Positions 8,844 to 16,558 of a DNA stretch of 64,000 bases are shown piece by piece. Position 1 is the stretch's first letter. Each line of letters begins with the position of its first letter. Source of the DNA: Lachnospiraceae bacterium (GTDB lineage: Bacteria > Bacillota > Clostridia > Lachnospirales > Lachnospiraceae); assembly GCA_022792885.1 (NCBI GenBank), contig JAAWBX010000023.1, positions 1 to 64,000 of the forward strand, written 5' to 3'. The notes below the pieces were generated by a model. It did not search any database. It saw only the letters and a program-made list of their open reading frames with translations, and was not told the DNA's origin. The translations under genes were made by a program, and so were the position numbers.

Positions 8844-10070
8844 TCAACCAAAATAATCACTGTACCACAAATCACCCAATTCGATCTCCGTATTGCACAG
8901 ATGTCTCACATATTCATATTCCGATGCCCTTGTAATCGTAGAAAAACCATTATCCTGTTTCTCTAATACCCAGACCTCTTCCGGAGACAACGCATTTACA
9001 AAAAACGGACTGTGTGTGGTAATAAAAAGCTGTTTGGAATAAGTTCCTTTGATACTGTCCTTCATCTGCCTGGCCAGATCCGCCAAATACTTATGATACA
9101 GGCCATTCTCAGGTTCCTCAATAAAAACCAAAGGTCTTGCATCTCTTTCGTGCAAAAGCAAATAATAAGCAAAAAGCTTTAAAGTTCCGTCTGACATTTT
9201 CTGTGAATAGAAAGGTTTATCAAACCCTTCCTCCAAAAACTCCAGCACCAACTGCCCGTTTTGCAATTTGACCGGTCGAATTTCCCGGATTCCCGGAAGC
9301 TTTGTCTGAATGCTTCGCAATACTTTCAGAAAATCTTTCGGATCCTCGCGGTATAAAAACTGCGCCACATTATTCACGTTGTTCCCCAGGCGGTTTAAGT
9401 ATTTCTGCGGACCCGCGTTGGGAATCTCACGTGCGGCTGTCGGACTAAAATAGCATAAATACCAGTTTTTCAAAAAATTTTTGAATTTTACGATCCTTGG
9501 GTGCTCCCTCAATTCCCCCAATGTTACAATCCCCAACTGCCTCGGATCCGCCAATTCCACATCCACCTTGTCCCCGATCTCCTGATTCTCTTCTTCCAGA
9601 AAACCGCTGTTATTGCCTTTAAAAGCGTAACCTTTCCCGTACTCAAGATATAAAAATGACATCGGCCTGCCATACCTCTCATTGGCCCGCCGTTGACGTA
9701 ATCTTTCTTTTTCAATAATCGGCCTGTCATTTTTATCCAATCCTATGGACAGTTCGTATGTAATAGGCGATTCGTTGCTTGTCTCTCTGTAATATATCTC
9801 AAATCGGATGGGCTCCGTCGCTCCCTGAGAAAGAATGCTCTCATATCCTCCCCTGCCGTTTAAATCACAGGCTGTCTCCACCCCTTTTTCCAAACAATCG
9901 GCAAGAAAGCCGAACGCATCTGCCAAACTGCTCTTTCCCGTACCGCTCTGACCGATGATCGCATTCATATTTGTCAACTCGTTCCCTCTGCTGTCGGAAA
10001 GCAACTTCCCGAGCTTCACATTCTTCAAAGAACCGTAATTTTCAATCCGTATGCCCGCTATTCTTCCCAT
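8844..10070 (-). CDS. AAA family ATPase (OLD/RloA-like)
   Basis: A 408-residue ABC/OLD-type ATPase lacking a coiled coil and lacking its own C-terminal nuclease. Walker A is GQSGTGKSS at 40-48. In the second half come the signature-like SDGTLKLFAYYLLL, the Walker B box LVFIEEPENGLYH and the switch motif FITTHSPFFVNAL. The ending soon after the H-motif shows that any nuclease activity must be supplied in trans, presumably by the DUF4276 protein downstream. The start has a GGGAGGGGAAG ribosome site and lies 15 bp after a TetR gene, so regulator, ATPase and DUF4276 form one operon. Related pairs act in phage defence; the exact system is not assignable from sequence alone. Confidence 0.8.
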   Translation of the reverse strand: MGRIAGIRIENYGSLKNVKLGKLLSDSRGNELTNMNAIIGQSGTGKSSLADAFGFLADCLEKGVETACDLNGRGGYESILSQGATEPIRFEIYYRETSNESPITYELSIGLDKNDRPIIEKERLRQRRANERYGRPMSFLYLEYGKGYAFKGNNSGFLEEENQEIGDKVDVELADPRQLGIVTLGELREHPRIVKFKNFLKNWYLCYFSPTAAREIPNAGPQKYLNRLGNNVNNVAQFLYREDPKDFLKVLRSIQTKLPGIREIRPVKLQNGQLVLEFLEEGFDKPFYSQKMSDGTLKLFAYYLLLHERDARPLVFIEEPENGLYHKYLADLARQMKDSIKGTYSKQLFITTHSPFFVNALSPEEVWVLEKQDNGFSTITRASEYEYVRHLCNTEIELGDLWYSDYFG

Positions 10071-10085
10071 ATCTTCCCCTCCCGT

Positions 10086-10655
10086 CTACCGGATCAGATG
10101 ATTCAGCATTCCCCTCAGAATATCCGGAATGTCCCTTTCCTCCAGCGCCAGGTCCTTCGTCAGCATCATCGTCGCGACCCCGTGCGCAAAAATCCACATC
10201 TGCATAAACAGATACTGCCGCTCCATCAGGCTCCACACGGGCGCGCCTGCTCTTCCCTCTTTCTTCAGGAGAATACTTTTCAGATCTCTCCCGTGCAACA
10301 GGTCTTCAAACCGGCTCCCTTCCGGGCTTTCTTCCATAAAGAGCATCCGAAACAAATACGGTTCTTCCTTCGCGAAATTCACATAGAGCAAACCGGATTT
10401 TAAAAGCATTTCCTCCAACTGCGGCTCCGTGAGAAGTTCTCTGGTCAATCTTTCCGAAAACTCTCGATTCACCCGGTCTGATATCTCCTTTTTCAAAGCT
10501 TCCATTCCCGGATAGACCCGAAAGATCGGCTGTGTGGAACATCCGATCTCCTTTGCCAGTTTCCTGGCAGTCACACATTCAAATCCCTGCTCTCTCGTCA
10601 TCTGATAGGCCGTGTCTATTATCTGCTCTTTCGTTACTTTAATCACAGGCGGCAT
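10086..10655 (-). CDS. TetR/AcrR family regulator heading the ATPase operon
   Basis: A 189-residue regulator. The N-terminus is a TetR helix-turn-helix: KEQIIDTAYQMTREQGF, then TARKLAKEIGCSTQPIFRVY. The C-terminal ligand domain is all-helical with no identifiable ligand. It resembles the second TetR in this window (15602-16195), which has the same C-S-[TV]-Q-P-I recognition segment, so they are probably distant paralogues. It is the first gene of a transcript starting at the promoter near 10781-10809, and is likely autoregulatory and in control of the ATPase/DUF4276 pair. Confidence 0.88.
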   Translation of the reverse strand: MPPVIKVTKEQIIDTAYQMTREQGFECVTARKLAKEIGCSTQPIFRVYPGMEALKKEISDRVNREFSERLTRELLTEPQLEEMLLKSGLLYVNFAKEEPYLFRMLFMEESPEGSRFEDLLHGRDLKSILLKKEGRAGAPVWSLMERQYLFMQMWIFAHGVATMMLTKDLALEERDIPDILRGMLNHLIR

Positions 10656-10780
10656 GGCAACTCCTCTTTCCGACCGTTACGGTCCTGACAGCGATATTTC
10701 GTCCTCCCCTATACGAGGCGCTCTCTTCATCTTCCCGGCAGCAGACAGCTTGTCCCGTCCGTCAAAGCCTTACACATGTT

Positions 10781-10809
10781 ATTCTAATCAATTCCAGAAG
10801 GAATGTCAA
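10781..10809 (-). promoter_or_regulatory. Promoter of the TetR-ATPase-DUF4276 operon
   Basis: On the minus strand, TTGACA (10809-10804) and TAGAAT (10786-10781) are separated by exactly 17 bp. The spacer holds the dyad ATTCC-TTCT-GGAAT, a plausible TetR half-site pair. The leader to the TetR start is about 125 nt. Confidence 0.65.
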
Positions 10810-10866
10810 TTCTATCCAGGTTTTCCAAGGAAAAACGAACGCTATTTATCGACATCCGGCAAGAAC

Positions 10867-11652
10867 TCAGCGAAGCCCGTCTTCACACTGCCCCAAAACT
10901 TCTTCCCATTTTAAAGGACCGCCGAACAGATCCAGCGCGCTTCCCACGGTTACATCCAGCATATTCCGACCCAATCTTCTCAGCTTTTTCAGGTCTTCCA
11001 GCGATCCGACCCCGCCGGCGTACGTCATGGGAAGGCGTCCCCACTCACCCAGCATTTGAACCAGCTCTTCTTCAATGCCGGAAGCCTTCCCCTCCACATC
11101 CACCGCGTGAATCAAAAATTCAGCGGCATATCCGGCCATCCAGTCCAACACGCTTTCCGTCAGCGCCACATCCGTAAACTTCTGCCAGCGATCCGTCACA
11201 ATAAAATAATAACCGTTTTTCTTCCGGCAGCTCAGATCCAGCGTCAGGTGTTCCCGCCCGACGGCCGATACCAGCTTTTCCAGATTCTCTTTGCAGATTT
11301 TTCCGTCCCGAAAAACAAACGAAGTCACAATTACACGGGATGCGCCGGCCGCCAGATACTCCCCGGCCGTCCGGTCATTGACGCCGCCGCCGACCTGCAG
11401 ACCGCCCGGATACGCCCGAAGCGCCGCCAACGCCTGTTTTTTTGTAGCCGGATAATACGCACTGTCCGGCGCGTTCAGGAGAATCACATGGCCGCCCGGG
11501 CAGCTCTTTTGCCGGTAAAATTCCGCAAACCAGACCGCGTCCTGTTTTGCCACAAAATTCTCCGCCGCCCGGTTTCCCTCATCCTTCAAACTGCCGCCGA
11601 CGATCTGCTTCACTTTCCCGTTATGAATATCAATACAAGGCCGAAACCGCAT
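10867..11652 (-). CDS. hisA: HisA-type phosphoribosylformimino-AICAR-P isomerase
   Basis: A 261-residue TIM-barrel isomerase that would convert ProFAR to PRFAR in histidine synthesis. The first strand FRPCIDIHNGKVKQIVGG carries the catalytic Asp and phosphate-binding residues. QVGGGVNDRTAGEYLAAGAS and MTYAGGVGSLEDLKKL form the two phosphate-binding loops, and the second catalytic Asp is in HAVDVEGKASG. The longer barrel and VILLNAPDS segment resemble the eukaryotic-type branch of HisA. I moved the start to ATG 11652 because GGGAGGG lies 7 bp before it; two ATGs further upstream lack a site. No other his gene is in the window. Confidence 0.82.
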   Translation of the reverse strand: MRFRPCIDIHNGKVKQIVGGSLKDEGNRAAENFVAKQDAVWFAEFYRQKSCPGGHVILLNAPDSAYYPATKKQALAALRAYPGGLQVGGGVNDRTAGEYLAAGASRVIVTSFVFRDGKICKENLEKLVSAVGREHLTLDLSCRKKNGYYFIVTDRWQKFTDVALTESVLDWMAGYAAEFLIHAVDVEGKASGIEEELVQMLGEWGRLPMTYAGGVGSLEDLKKLRRLGRNMLDVTVGSALDLFGGPLKWEEVLGQCEDGLR

Positions 11653-11775
11653 CCTTTTCCCTCCCGACATTCTGATCATGTGATTAAAAACAACCGTACC
11701 CCGTCAGGCAACGGCATTCTTATTTTAAGATACTATCCTGAAATCGAAAAATCAAATAAAAAATTTTACCGTCGC

Positions 11776-11820
11776 TTGACATACGTCCGAAATCGTACTA
11801 TACTTTGTATGATTTCGGAC
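11776..11820 (+). promoter_or_regulatory. marR-MATE promoter with overlapping operator
   Basis: TTGACA (11776-11781) and TATACT (11799-11804) have an ideal 17-bp spacer. A perfect 10-bp inverted repeat, GTCCGAAATC at 11785-11794 and GATTTCGGAC at 11811-11820, brackets the -10 box. This is the expected place for MarR autorepression. Confidence 0.8.
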
Positions 11821-11835
11821 TATTGGAGGCGCGGC

Positions 11836-12273
11836 ATGGATCATCCCATTTCAAAAGAAACCAGACGCTACAACTATCTGCTCGGTGAAATCGACGCAGT
11901 CTATCATGAAATATCCCTGAAATTAGGACTGTCCGACAGCGTTATGCGGATTCTTTACACCATCTGCGACAAAGGCGACTGCTGCCCGTTAAAAGACATC
12001 TGCCGTCTGTCCGGAATCAGCAAACAGACCATAAACTCTGCGCTTCGTAAATTGGAAGCCGAGAAAATCGTCTATTTAAAACCGTCCGGTGCCAAAAATA
12101 AAAACGTCTGCCTGACCGAAAAAGGAAAACAACTGGCAGATCAAACGGCCCGACAAATTATCTGCGCGGAAAATATGATACTGACTTCCTGGCCAAAAGA
12201 GGATGTCGAAAAATATCTGGAACTGACCGAAAGATTTTTAAACGAACTGAAAGAAAAATCCGAAAATATGTAA
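11836..12273 (+). CDS. MarR family transcriptional regulator
   Basis: A 145-residue winged-helix regulator. The recognition region is CPLKDICRLSGISKQTINSALRKLEAEKIVYL, followed by the wing and CLTEKGKQLADQTA, a typical MarR layout. The start is ATG 11836, preceded by GGAGGC at 11825-11830; the reading frame remains open far upstream, but those codons would run through the promoter and the antisense hisA gene. It is followed 13 bp later by a MATE transporter. It probably represses both genes through the dyad at 11785-11820 and releases on binding a toxic ligand. Confidence 0.9.
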   Translation: MDHPISKETRRYNYLLGEIDAVYHEISLKLGLSDSVMRILYTICDKGDCCPLKDICRLSGISKQTINSALRKLEAEKIVYLKPSGAKNKNVCLTEKGKQLADQTARQIICAENMILTSWPKEDVEKYLELTERFLNELKEKSENM

Positions 12274-12286
12274 ACGGAGACGCCTT

Positions 12287-13627
12287 ATGAGAATCCAGTT
12301 ATCCGAACATTTTAATTATCAAAAACTGCTGCGTTTCACTCTGCCGTTCATCCTTATGCTGGTGTTTACCTCCATTTACGGTGTGGTCGACGGTTTTTTT
12401 GTATCAAATTTTGTTGGAAAGACCCCTTTTACCGCCGTCAATTTTATCATGCCGTTTCTCATGATCCTGGGCTCCGCCGGTTTTATGTTCGGAACCGGCG
12501 GCGGCGCGCTGATTGCCAAAACCCTGGGAGAAGGCAAAAAGGAACCGGCAAACCGTTTGTTTTCTTTGATCGTCTATACTTCCGTTGTCTGCGGCGTGGT
12601 TCTGGCGATTCTGGGAATTCTTTTTATCCGCCCTCTGGCGGCGGCGCTCGGCGCAGAAGGCCGACTTCTCGAAGACAGCGTAATCTACGGCCGCATTATT
12701 CTGGCGGCGATCCCCGCCTGTGTTCTTCAATACGAATTTCAGTGCCTGTTTGCCGTAGCCGAAAAACCGGCGCTCGGGCTCTATGTCACAATCGCCGCCG
12801 GGCTCACAAACATGATCCTTGACGCATTTTTTGTAGCGGTTTTTCACTGGGGGCTGCCGGGCGCGGCGGCGGCAACGGCAATCAGCCAATGCGCGGGCGG
12901 CGTCATTCCGTTTTTCTATTTTTCCCGGCCGAACAACAGTCTCCTGCGGCTTGGAAAAACCGCTTTCGATCCCGGCGCGCTCAGAAAAGTCTGTACCAAC
13001 GGCTCCTCGGAACTGATGAGCAATATCTCCATGTCCGTTGTGAGCATGCTCTACAATATACAGCTTCTGAAATACGCCGGCGAAGACGGAATTGCGGCCT
13101 ACGGCGTACTTATGTATGTCAGTCTGGTATTTCAGGCAATTTTCATCGGCTACTCCGTGGGATGCGCACCGGTCGTCGGATACCATTACGGCGCACAAAA
13201 TCACAAAGAATTAAAAGGGCTCCTGAAAAAAAGTCTTCTGCTGATCGGTCTTTTCGCCGCCGTCATGTTTACCGCTTCCCGCGGACTGGCAAAGCCGCTT
13301 TCCCTGATGTTTGTCGGCTACGACGAAGGATTGCTGAACTTAACCGCCCGCGCGTTCGGATTTTTTTCCTTTTCGTTCCTCTTCTCCGGGTACGCCATTT
13401 TCGGATCCTCTTTCTTTACGGCGTTAAATAACGGCTTGATTTCCGCATCGATCTCTTTTATGCGGACTCTGGTGTTTCAAATCGCCGCCGTTTTAATCTT
13501 TCCCCTGTTCTGGGGAACCGACGGTATCTGGTTTTCCATTGTCGCGGCAGAAATCCTGGCCGTACTGGTAACGGTTTTCTTTCTGAAATCAAACTCCGGA
13601 AAATATCAATACGGAAATCCGTCCTGA
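12287..13627 (+). CDS. MATE family multidrug efflux transporter
   Basis: A 446-residue integral membrane protein with about 12 hydrophobic segments in two similar halves, as in the MATE/DinF superfamily. The N-terminal pattern LPFILMLVFTSIYGVVDGFFVSNFVG and the FGTGGGALIAKTLGEGKK loop are typical of the clostridial branch. Such transporters export cationic drugs using Na+ or H+ gradients. It is co-transcribed with, and presumably controlled by, the MarR gene just upstream. The substrate is unknown. Confidence 0.9.
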   Translation: MRIQLSEHFNYQKLLRFTLPFILMLVFTSIYGVVDGFFVSNFVGKTPFTAVNFIMPFLMILGSAGFMFGTGGGALIAKTLGEGKKEPANRLFSLIVYTSVVCGVVLAILGILFIRPLAAALGAEGRLLEDSVIYGRIILAAIPACVLQYEFQCLFAVAEKPALGLYVTIAAGLTNMILDAFFVAVFHWGLPGAAAATAISQCAGGVIPFFYFSRPNNSLLRLGKTAFDPGALRKVCTNGSSELMSNISMSVVSMLYNIQLLKYAGEDGIAAYGVLMYVSLVFQAIFIGYSVGCAPVVGYHYGAQNHKELKGLLKKSLLLIGLFAAVMFTASRGLAKPLSLMFVGYDEGLLNLTARAFGFFSFSFLFSGYAIFGSSFFTALNNGLISASISFMRTLVFQIAAVLIFPLFWGTDGIWFSIVAAEILAVLVTVFFLKSNSGKYQYGNPS

Positions 13628-13691
13628 TATCCGAATGCCGGCCGCCCGGGCTTTGATTTCACATTTACAGGGTGGATTTCTGATCGGTCTG

Positions 13692-13750
13692 TGTTATAAT
13701 GCTGAGTAGAGATTCGATCTTGCAACATCGCCGCAGAGCGATACGCGGCG
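13692..13750 (+). promoter_or_regulatory. lgt promoter and leader hairpin
   Basis: An extended -10 box (TG-n-TATAAT) lies at 13692-13700, with no good -35. The leader contains a small stem, CGCCGC (13729-13734) with GCGGCG (13745-13750), before the lgt ribosome site GAAAGGAAAG. Confidence 0.5.
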
Positions 13751-13793
13751 TCTAAAAACGCCTTCAATAACTCGAAAGGAAAGACTTCTATTC

Positions 13794-14564
13794 ATGAAAA
13801 ACGAAATTTTCAGCGTCGGCCCCTTTACCGTACACGGTTACGGCCTGATGATCGCAATCGGAGTTCTGGCCGCGTATACGGCCGCCGTAAAACGGGCAAA
13901 AAAATACAACCTGAACGCGGAACTGATTTTTGACCTGGCTCTCTGGTGCCTTGCCGGAGGCATACTCGGAGCCAAAATCCTCTACTGGGTCACCATCTTT
14001 CCGGAAATCCTTTCCGACCCGGCCAGTCTCCTGAAAGATTTCTCTAACGGCTTCGTCGTTTACGGCGGAATCCTCGGCGGAATCCTCGGCGGCTATCTGT
14101 TTTGCCGGCGGAAAAAGATACTCTTTCTGCAGTACTTCGACCTGGTTATGCCCTCTGTGGCCCTGGCGCAGGGCTTCGGAAGAATCGGCTGTTTTCTGGC
14201 CGGCTGCTGCTACGGAGCCGAGACGGACGGCTGGTTTCACGTGGTGTTCCATGACTCGTCCATGGCGCCCAACCATATTCCGCTGCTTCCGACCCAACTG
14301 ATCTCCAGCGCCCTGGATTTTGCCCACTTTTTTATTCTTGCCTGGTTTGCTTCCCGCAAGAAAGCGGACGGACAGGTTGCGGGGCTTTACCTGATTCTGT
14401 ACAGCATCGGCCGTTTCATCCTGGAATTTTTCCGCGGCGATCTGATCCGCGGCAGCGTCGGGACCCTCTCCACCTCCCAGTTTATTTCCATTTTCATTCT
14501 GGCAGCCGGACTGGCCGTCTTCTTCGGGCTGGCCGCCGTATCCGGCAGGAAAAATGCCGCGTAG
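13794..14564 (+). CDS. lgt: Prolipoprotein diacylglyceryl transferase
   Basis: A 256-residue membrane enzyme that moves a diacylglyceryl group from phosphatidylglycerol to the lipobox cysteine of prolipoproteins. It has the essential HGYG motif (residues 14-17), the Lgt signature QGFGRIGCFLAGCCYG, and the late IGRFILEFFRGD motif with the conserved Arg and Glu. About seven membrane segments are visible, and the length matches short Firmicutes Lgt. It is followed 12 bp later by a small membrane protein. Likely substrates in this window include the L,D-transpeptidase lipoprotein at 46209-47273. Confidence 0.95.
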   Translation: MKNEIFSVGPFTVHGYGLMIAIGVLAAYTAAVKRAKKYNLNAELIFDLALWCLAGGILGAKILYWVTIFPEILSDPASLLKDFSNGFVVYGGILGGILGGYLFCRRKKILFLQYFDLVMPSVALAQGFGRIGCFLAGCCYGAETDGWFHVVFHDSSMAPNHIPLLPTQLISSALDFAHFFILAWFASRKKADGQVAGLYLILYSIGRFILEFFRGDLIRGSVGTLSTSQFISIFILAAGLAVFFGLAAVSGRKNAA

Positions 14565-14576
14565 GGAGGAGAACGA

Positions 14577-15056
14577 ATGTTTGGACACTTCGGGTTTTCC
14601 TATATCGGTTTTATATTTTTATTGCTTTTATTTATTCCCAATATTATCTGGGCAAAAAACATACCGCAGGGATATACCGCGGAACATGAGAATACGTTCC
14701 TGCGGCTCCTTGAAAGAACAGGGGAAATCCTGACCTCTTGCTGCGCGTTGATATTTTCCGATTTTAACATACGGGAATGGAGCCCCCGGTCCTGGTGGCT
14801 GGCCGCCGCTTTCCTTCTGATGGCAATGTATGAATTGTGGTGGATCCGCTATTTCCGGAGCGAACGAAAACAAAAAGATTTTTACAGCAGCTTTTTGGGC
14901 ATCCCCCTCGCCGGGGCCACGCTGCCCGTTATCGCTTTTTTCATGCTCGGAATATACGGCCGGGTCTTATGGATGCTGATCTCCGCGTCGCTTCTGGGAA
15001 TCGGGCACATCGGCATCCATGCGCAGCATTGGATGGAACCGGAGAAAACCGAATAA
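14577..15056 (+). CDS. Small membrane protein of unknown function
   Basis: A 159-residue protein with about four hydrophobic segments: residues 8-26, around 75-92, 104-124 and 128-150. The first two are separated by a polar stretch containing AEHENTFLRLLERTGE. I do not recognise the family. A GGAGGAG ribosome site precedes the ATG and the gene starts 12 bp after lgt, so the two are probably co-transcribed. Confidence 0.75.
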   Translation: MFGHFGFSYIGFIFLLLLFIPNIIWAKNIPQGYTAEHENTFLRLLERTGEILTSCCALIFSDFNIREWSPRSWWLAAAFLLMAMYELWWIRYFRSERKQKDFYSSFLGIPLAGATLPVIAFFMLGIYGRVLWMLISASLLGIGHIGIHAQHWMEPEKTE

Positions 15057-15062
15057 AGTACC

Positions 15063-15605
15063 CTATCCGCAGAAACCTGTCCGTCCCAGATATTCCAAAA
15101 GCGGAATCAGATATTTTCTGTCCGTCCAATCGCAGACCTGTCCCGTCGAAGCCAAAAGAGCCTTCATCCACGGTTCGCAGGAATCGAAATCTTTTTTCGC
15201 CACGGCTCTCTGCAGCATCCTGCATAAATTCCTGTCTACCCACGTCATCCGGCTTTCATTCCAGGCGCCTCTCCCGTAAAACAAGGGAACCGCTCTTAAC
15301 TCCCCCTTCAGATTATGCACCCGGATTTGATCCAGCGCGCCCTCGTCGTACGGGGAAGCCCCCACGCATAAAACAGCAATGTTCTTATTGTTAAATTTAT
15401 TAACGTTCTTTTTTAAAAAGGACAATCCCGCGATACCGGACGCATAGATACCGCCGCAAAGCAGCACCGTTTCATAACGCATCACCTCGCTCCATACGGC
15501 TTTCGGCGTTTCAACACAGTCAAAACCCGTCGCTTCGCACAGCCAGTCCGCATACTTTTTTGTCGCCCCGTATTTTGACTGATACACGATAATTCCCTGT
15601 TTCAT
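15063..15605 (-). CDS. Flavodoxin domain-containing protein
   Basis: A 180-residue FMN-binding protein of the flavodoxin/protoporphyrinogen-oxidase HemG-like group. The FMN phosphate loop is near the start (YQSKYGATKKYADWL), and the flavin-contacting loop LLCGGIYASGIAGLSFL follows near residue 60. A likely role is electron transfer or quinone reduction. The start at ATG 15605 has GGAAAGGGGACG upstream and overlaps the TetR stop by 4 bp, so the gene is translationally coupled to that regulator and probably under its control. Confidence 0.82.
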   Translation of the reverse strand: MKQGIIVYQSKYGATKKYADWLCEATGFDCVETPKAVWSEVMRYETVLLCGGIYASGIAGLSFLKKNVNKFNNKNIAVLCVGASPYDEGALDQIRVHNLKGELRAVPLFYGRGAWNESRMTWVDRNLCRMLQRAVAKKDFDSCEPWMKALLASTGQVCDWTDRKYLIPLLEYLGRTGFCG

Positions 15606-16195
15606 AACCGTCCCCTTTCCGCAAGATCCGAATCTCCCTCTCTCAATACCCAATTCAAAAACGCCTGACAGGCGATTTCCTGCTGCGCGCAGATTTCATC
15701 CGCCGAAATCCCCGGCGTCGTCACGGCGAAAATCGTACCGATCCCGATCGTATAAATCAACATATGCAAATGCAGCTGCTTCGCCTGCTCCTCCGAAATG
15801 CCCCATTGATCGGCAATCCACGACGCGACGCGCGGATCCGTCTCCTTCCGATACAAATCCTCCAGAGACGAAATCCCCTCTCTTTGATGCAAAATAAATA
15901 TTTTAAACAGATGAGGTTCGTCCTTTGCCAGCCGAATGTAAGCCCTGCCCATGCTGCGGAATAAATCCTCCGGATCGATCCGATCCTTCACATATTCCCG
16001 GACAAAACCCCCCGTCCGTTCGATCACATCCCGGCGCAGGCCGTCCATATTCTTACAATAACTGTAAATGGGCTGCACGGAGCATCCGATCTTATCCGCG
16101 ATGGCTTTCACCATAACCTGCTCCATACCGCTTGTTCTCGCGATCTCAAAAGCGGCGCCGACGATCGTTTCCCTGGTAATTTTCTGCTTTGGCAA
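15602..16195 (-). CDS. TetR family regulator of the flavodoxin gene
   Basis: A 197-residue TetR protein starting with TTG at 16195, which has a GGGGGGAGA ribosome site. The helix-turn-helix reads TRETIVGAAFEIARTSG then VKAIADKIGCSVQPIYSYC. The C-terminal domain is helical and holds a 'QLHLHMLIYTIGIGTIFAV' type segment of unknown ligand. It is coupled to the flavodoxin gene by a 4-bp overlap, and its own promoter is covered by a 37-bp near-perfect palindrome, so autorepression is very likely. Confidence 0.9.
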   Translation of the reverse strand: MPKQKITRETIVGAAFEIARTSGMEQVMVKAIADKIGCSVQPIYSYCKNMDGLRRDVIERTGGFVREYVKDRIDPEDLFRSMGRAYIRLAKDEPHLFKIFILHQREGISSLEDLYRKETDPRVASWIADQWGISEEQAKQLHLHMLIYTIGIGTIFAVTTPGISADEICAQQEIACQAFLNWVLREGDSDLAERGRL

Positions 16196-16213
16196 GGCTG
16201 TCTCCCCCCTTAA

Positions 16214-16274
16214 TAATCAATTTATATAAATTATTTATATAAATTGATTATACAAAGAAATCTTCTTTTGTCAA
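16214..16274 (-). promoter_or_regulatory. Promoter and operator of the TetR-flavodoxin operon
   Basis: On the minus strand TTGACA (16274-16269) and TATAAT (16252-16247) are separated by 16 bp. Overlapping the -10 box is a perfect 17-bp inverted repeat (16214-16230 against 16234-16250, 3-bp centre), an exceptionally symmetrical TetR-type operator. Confidence 0.85.
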
Positions 16275-16438
16275 TCCTTCCGGCCGCCTCTTTTTTTCTC
16301 TTCTTCCATAAAATATTTCCGATAAATCTCTCCGATATTTTCCAGATGCCGTCGGATTGCCTCCGGATCATGCTCCACATAATCATCCCGGAGAACGATC
16401 TTTGTCCCGCCTGCCAAGAAGCGTCTCACTTCCGCCAT
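16271..16438 (-). CDS. 55-residue protein divergent from recombinase 1
   Basis: A small basic/acidic protein beginning MAEVRRFLAGGTKIVLRDDY and ending EEEKKRGGRKD. A GGGAGGG ribosome site precedes ATG 16438. Its stop codon lies within the -35 box of the TetR promoter. It has no recognised domain, but position and size would suit an accessory protein of the recombinase unit, for instance a recombination directionality factor; that is inference only. Confidence 0.5.
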   Translation of the reverse strand: MAEVRRFLAGGTKIVLRDDYVEHDPEAIRRHLENIGEIYRKYFMEEEKKRGGRKD

Positions 16439-16558
16439 CCTGCTCCCTCCCGCCGCGCTCTATGTTACTCTATGTCGGGAGGCTTGCTCAACTTGCCACA
16501 TACTCCCGACGGCCGGTTCATAAAATGTAGCAGCCGTTTTCTCGAAAGGAGGCTTCTC

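Noticed and set aside
11056..11835. Long upstream extension of the marR frame
   Set aside because: It would run through the marR promoter and antisense to hisA; ATG 11836 has the ribosome site and starts the domain.
15021..15062. Left end of recombinase unit 1
   Set aside because: Only the six bases ATGGAA are shared with the right end near 18146, which is expected by chance, and no M-W start of CotJC is present.
16460..16501. Minus-strand ATG-TGG as the missing cotJC start
   Set aside because: It is in the wrong orientation and continues as QVEQASRHRVT to a stop; nothing resembles the CotJC N-terminus.
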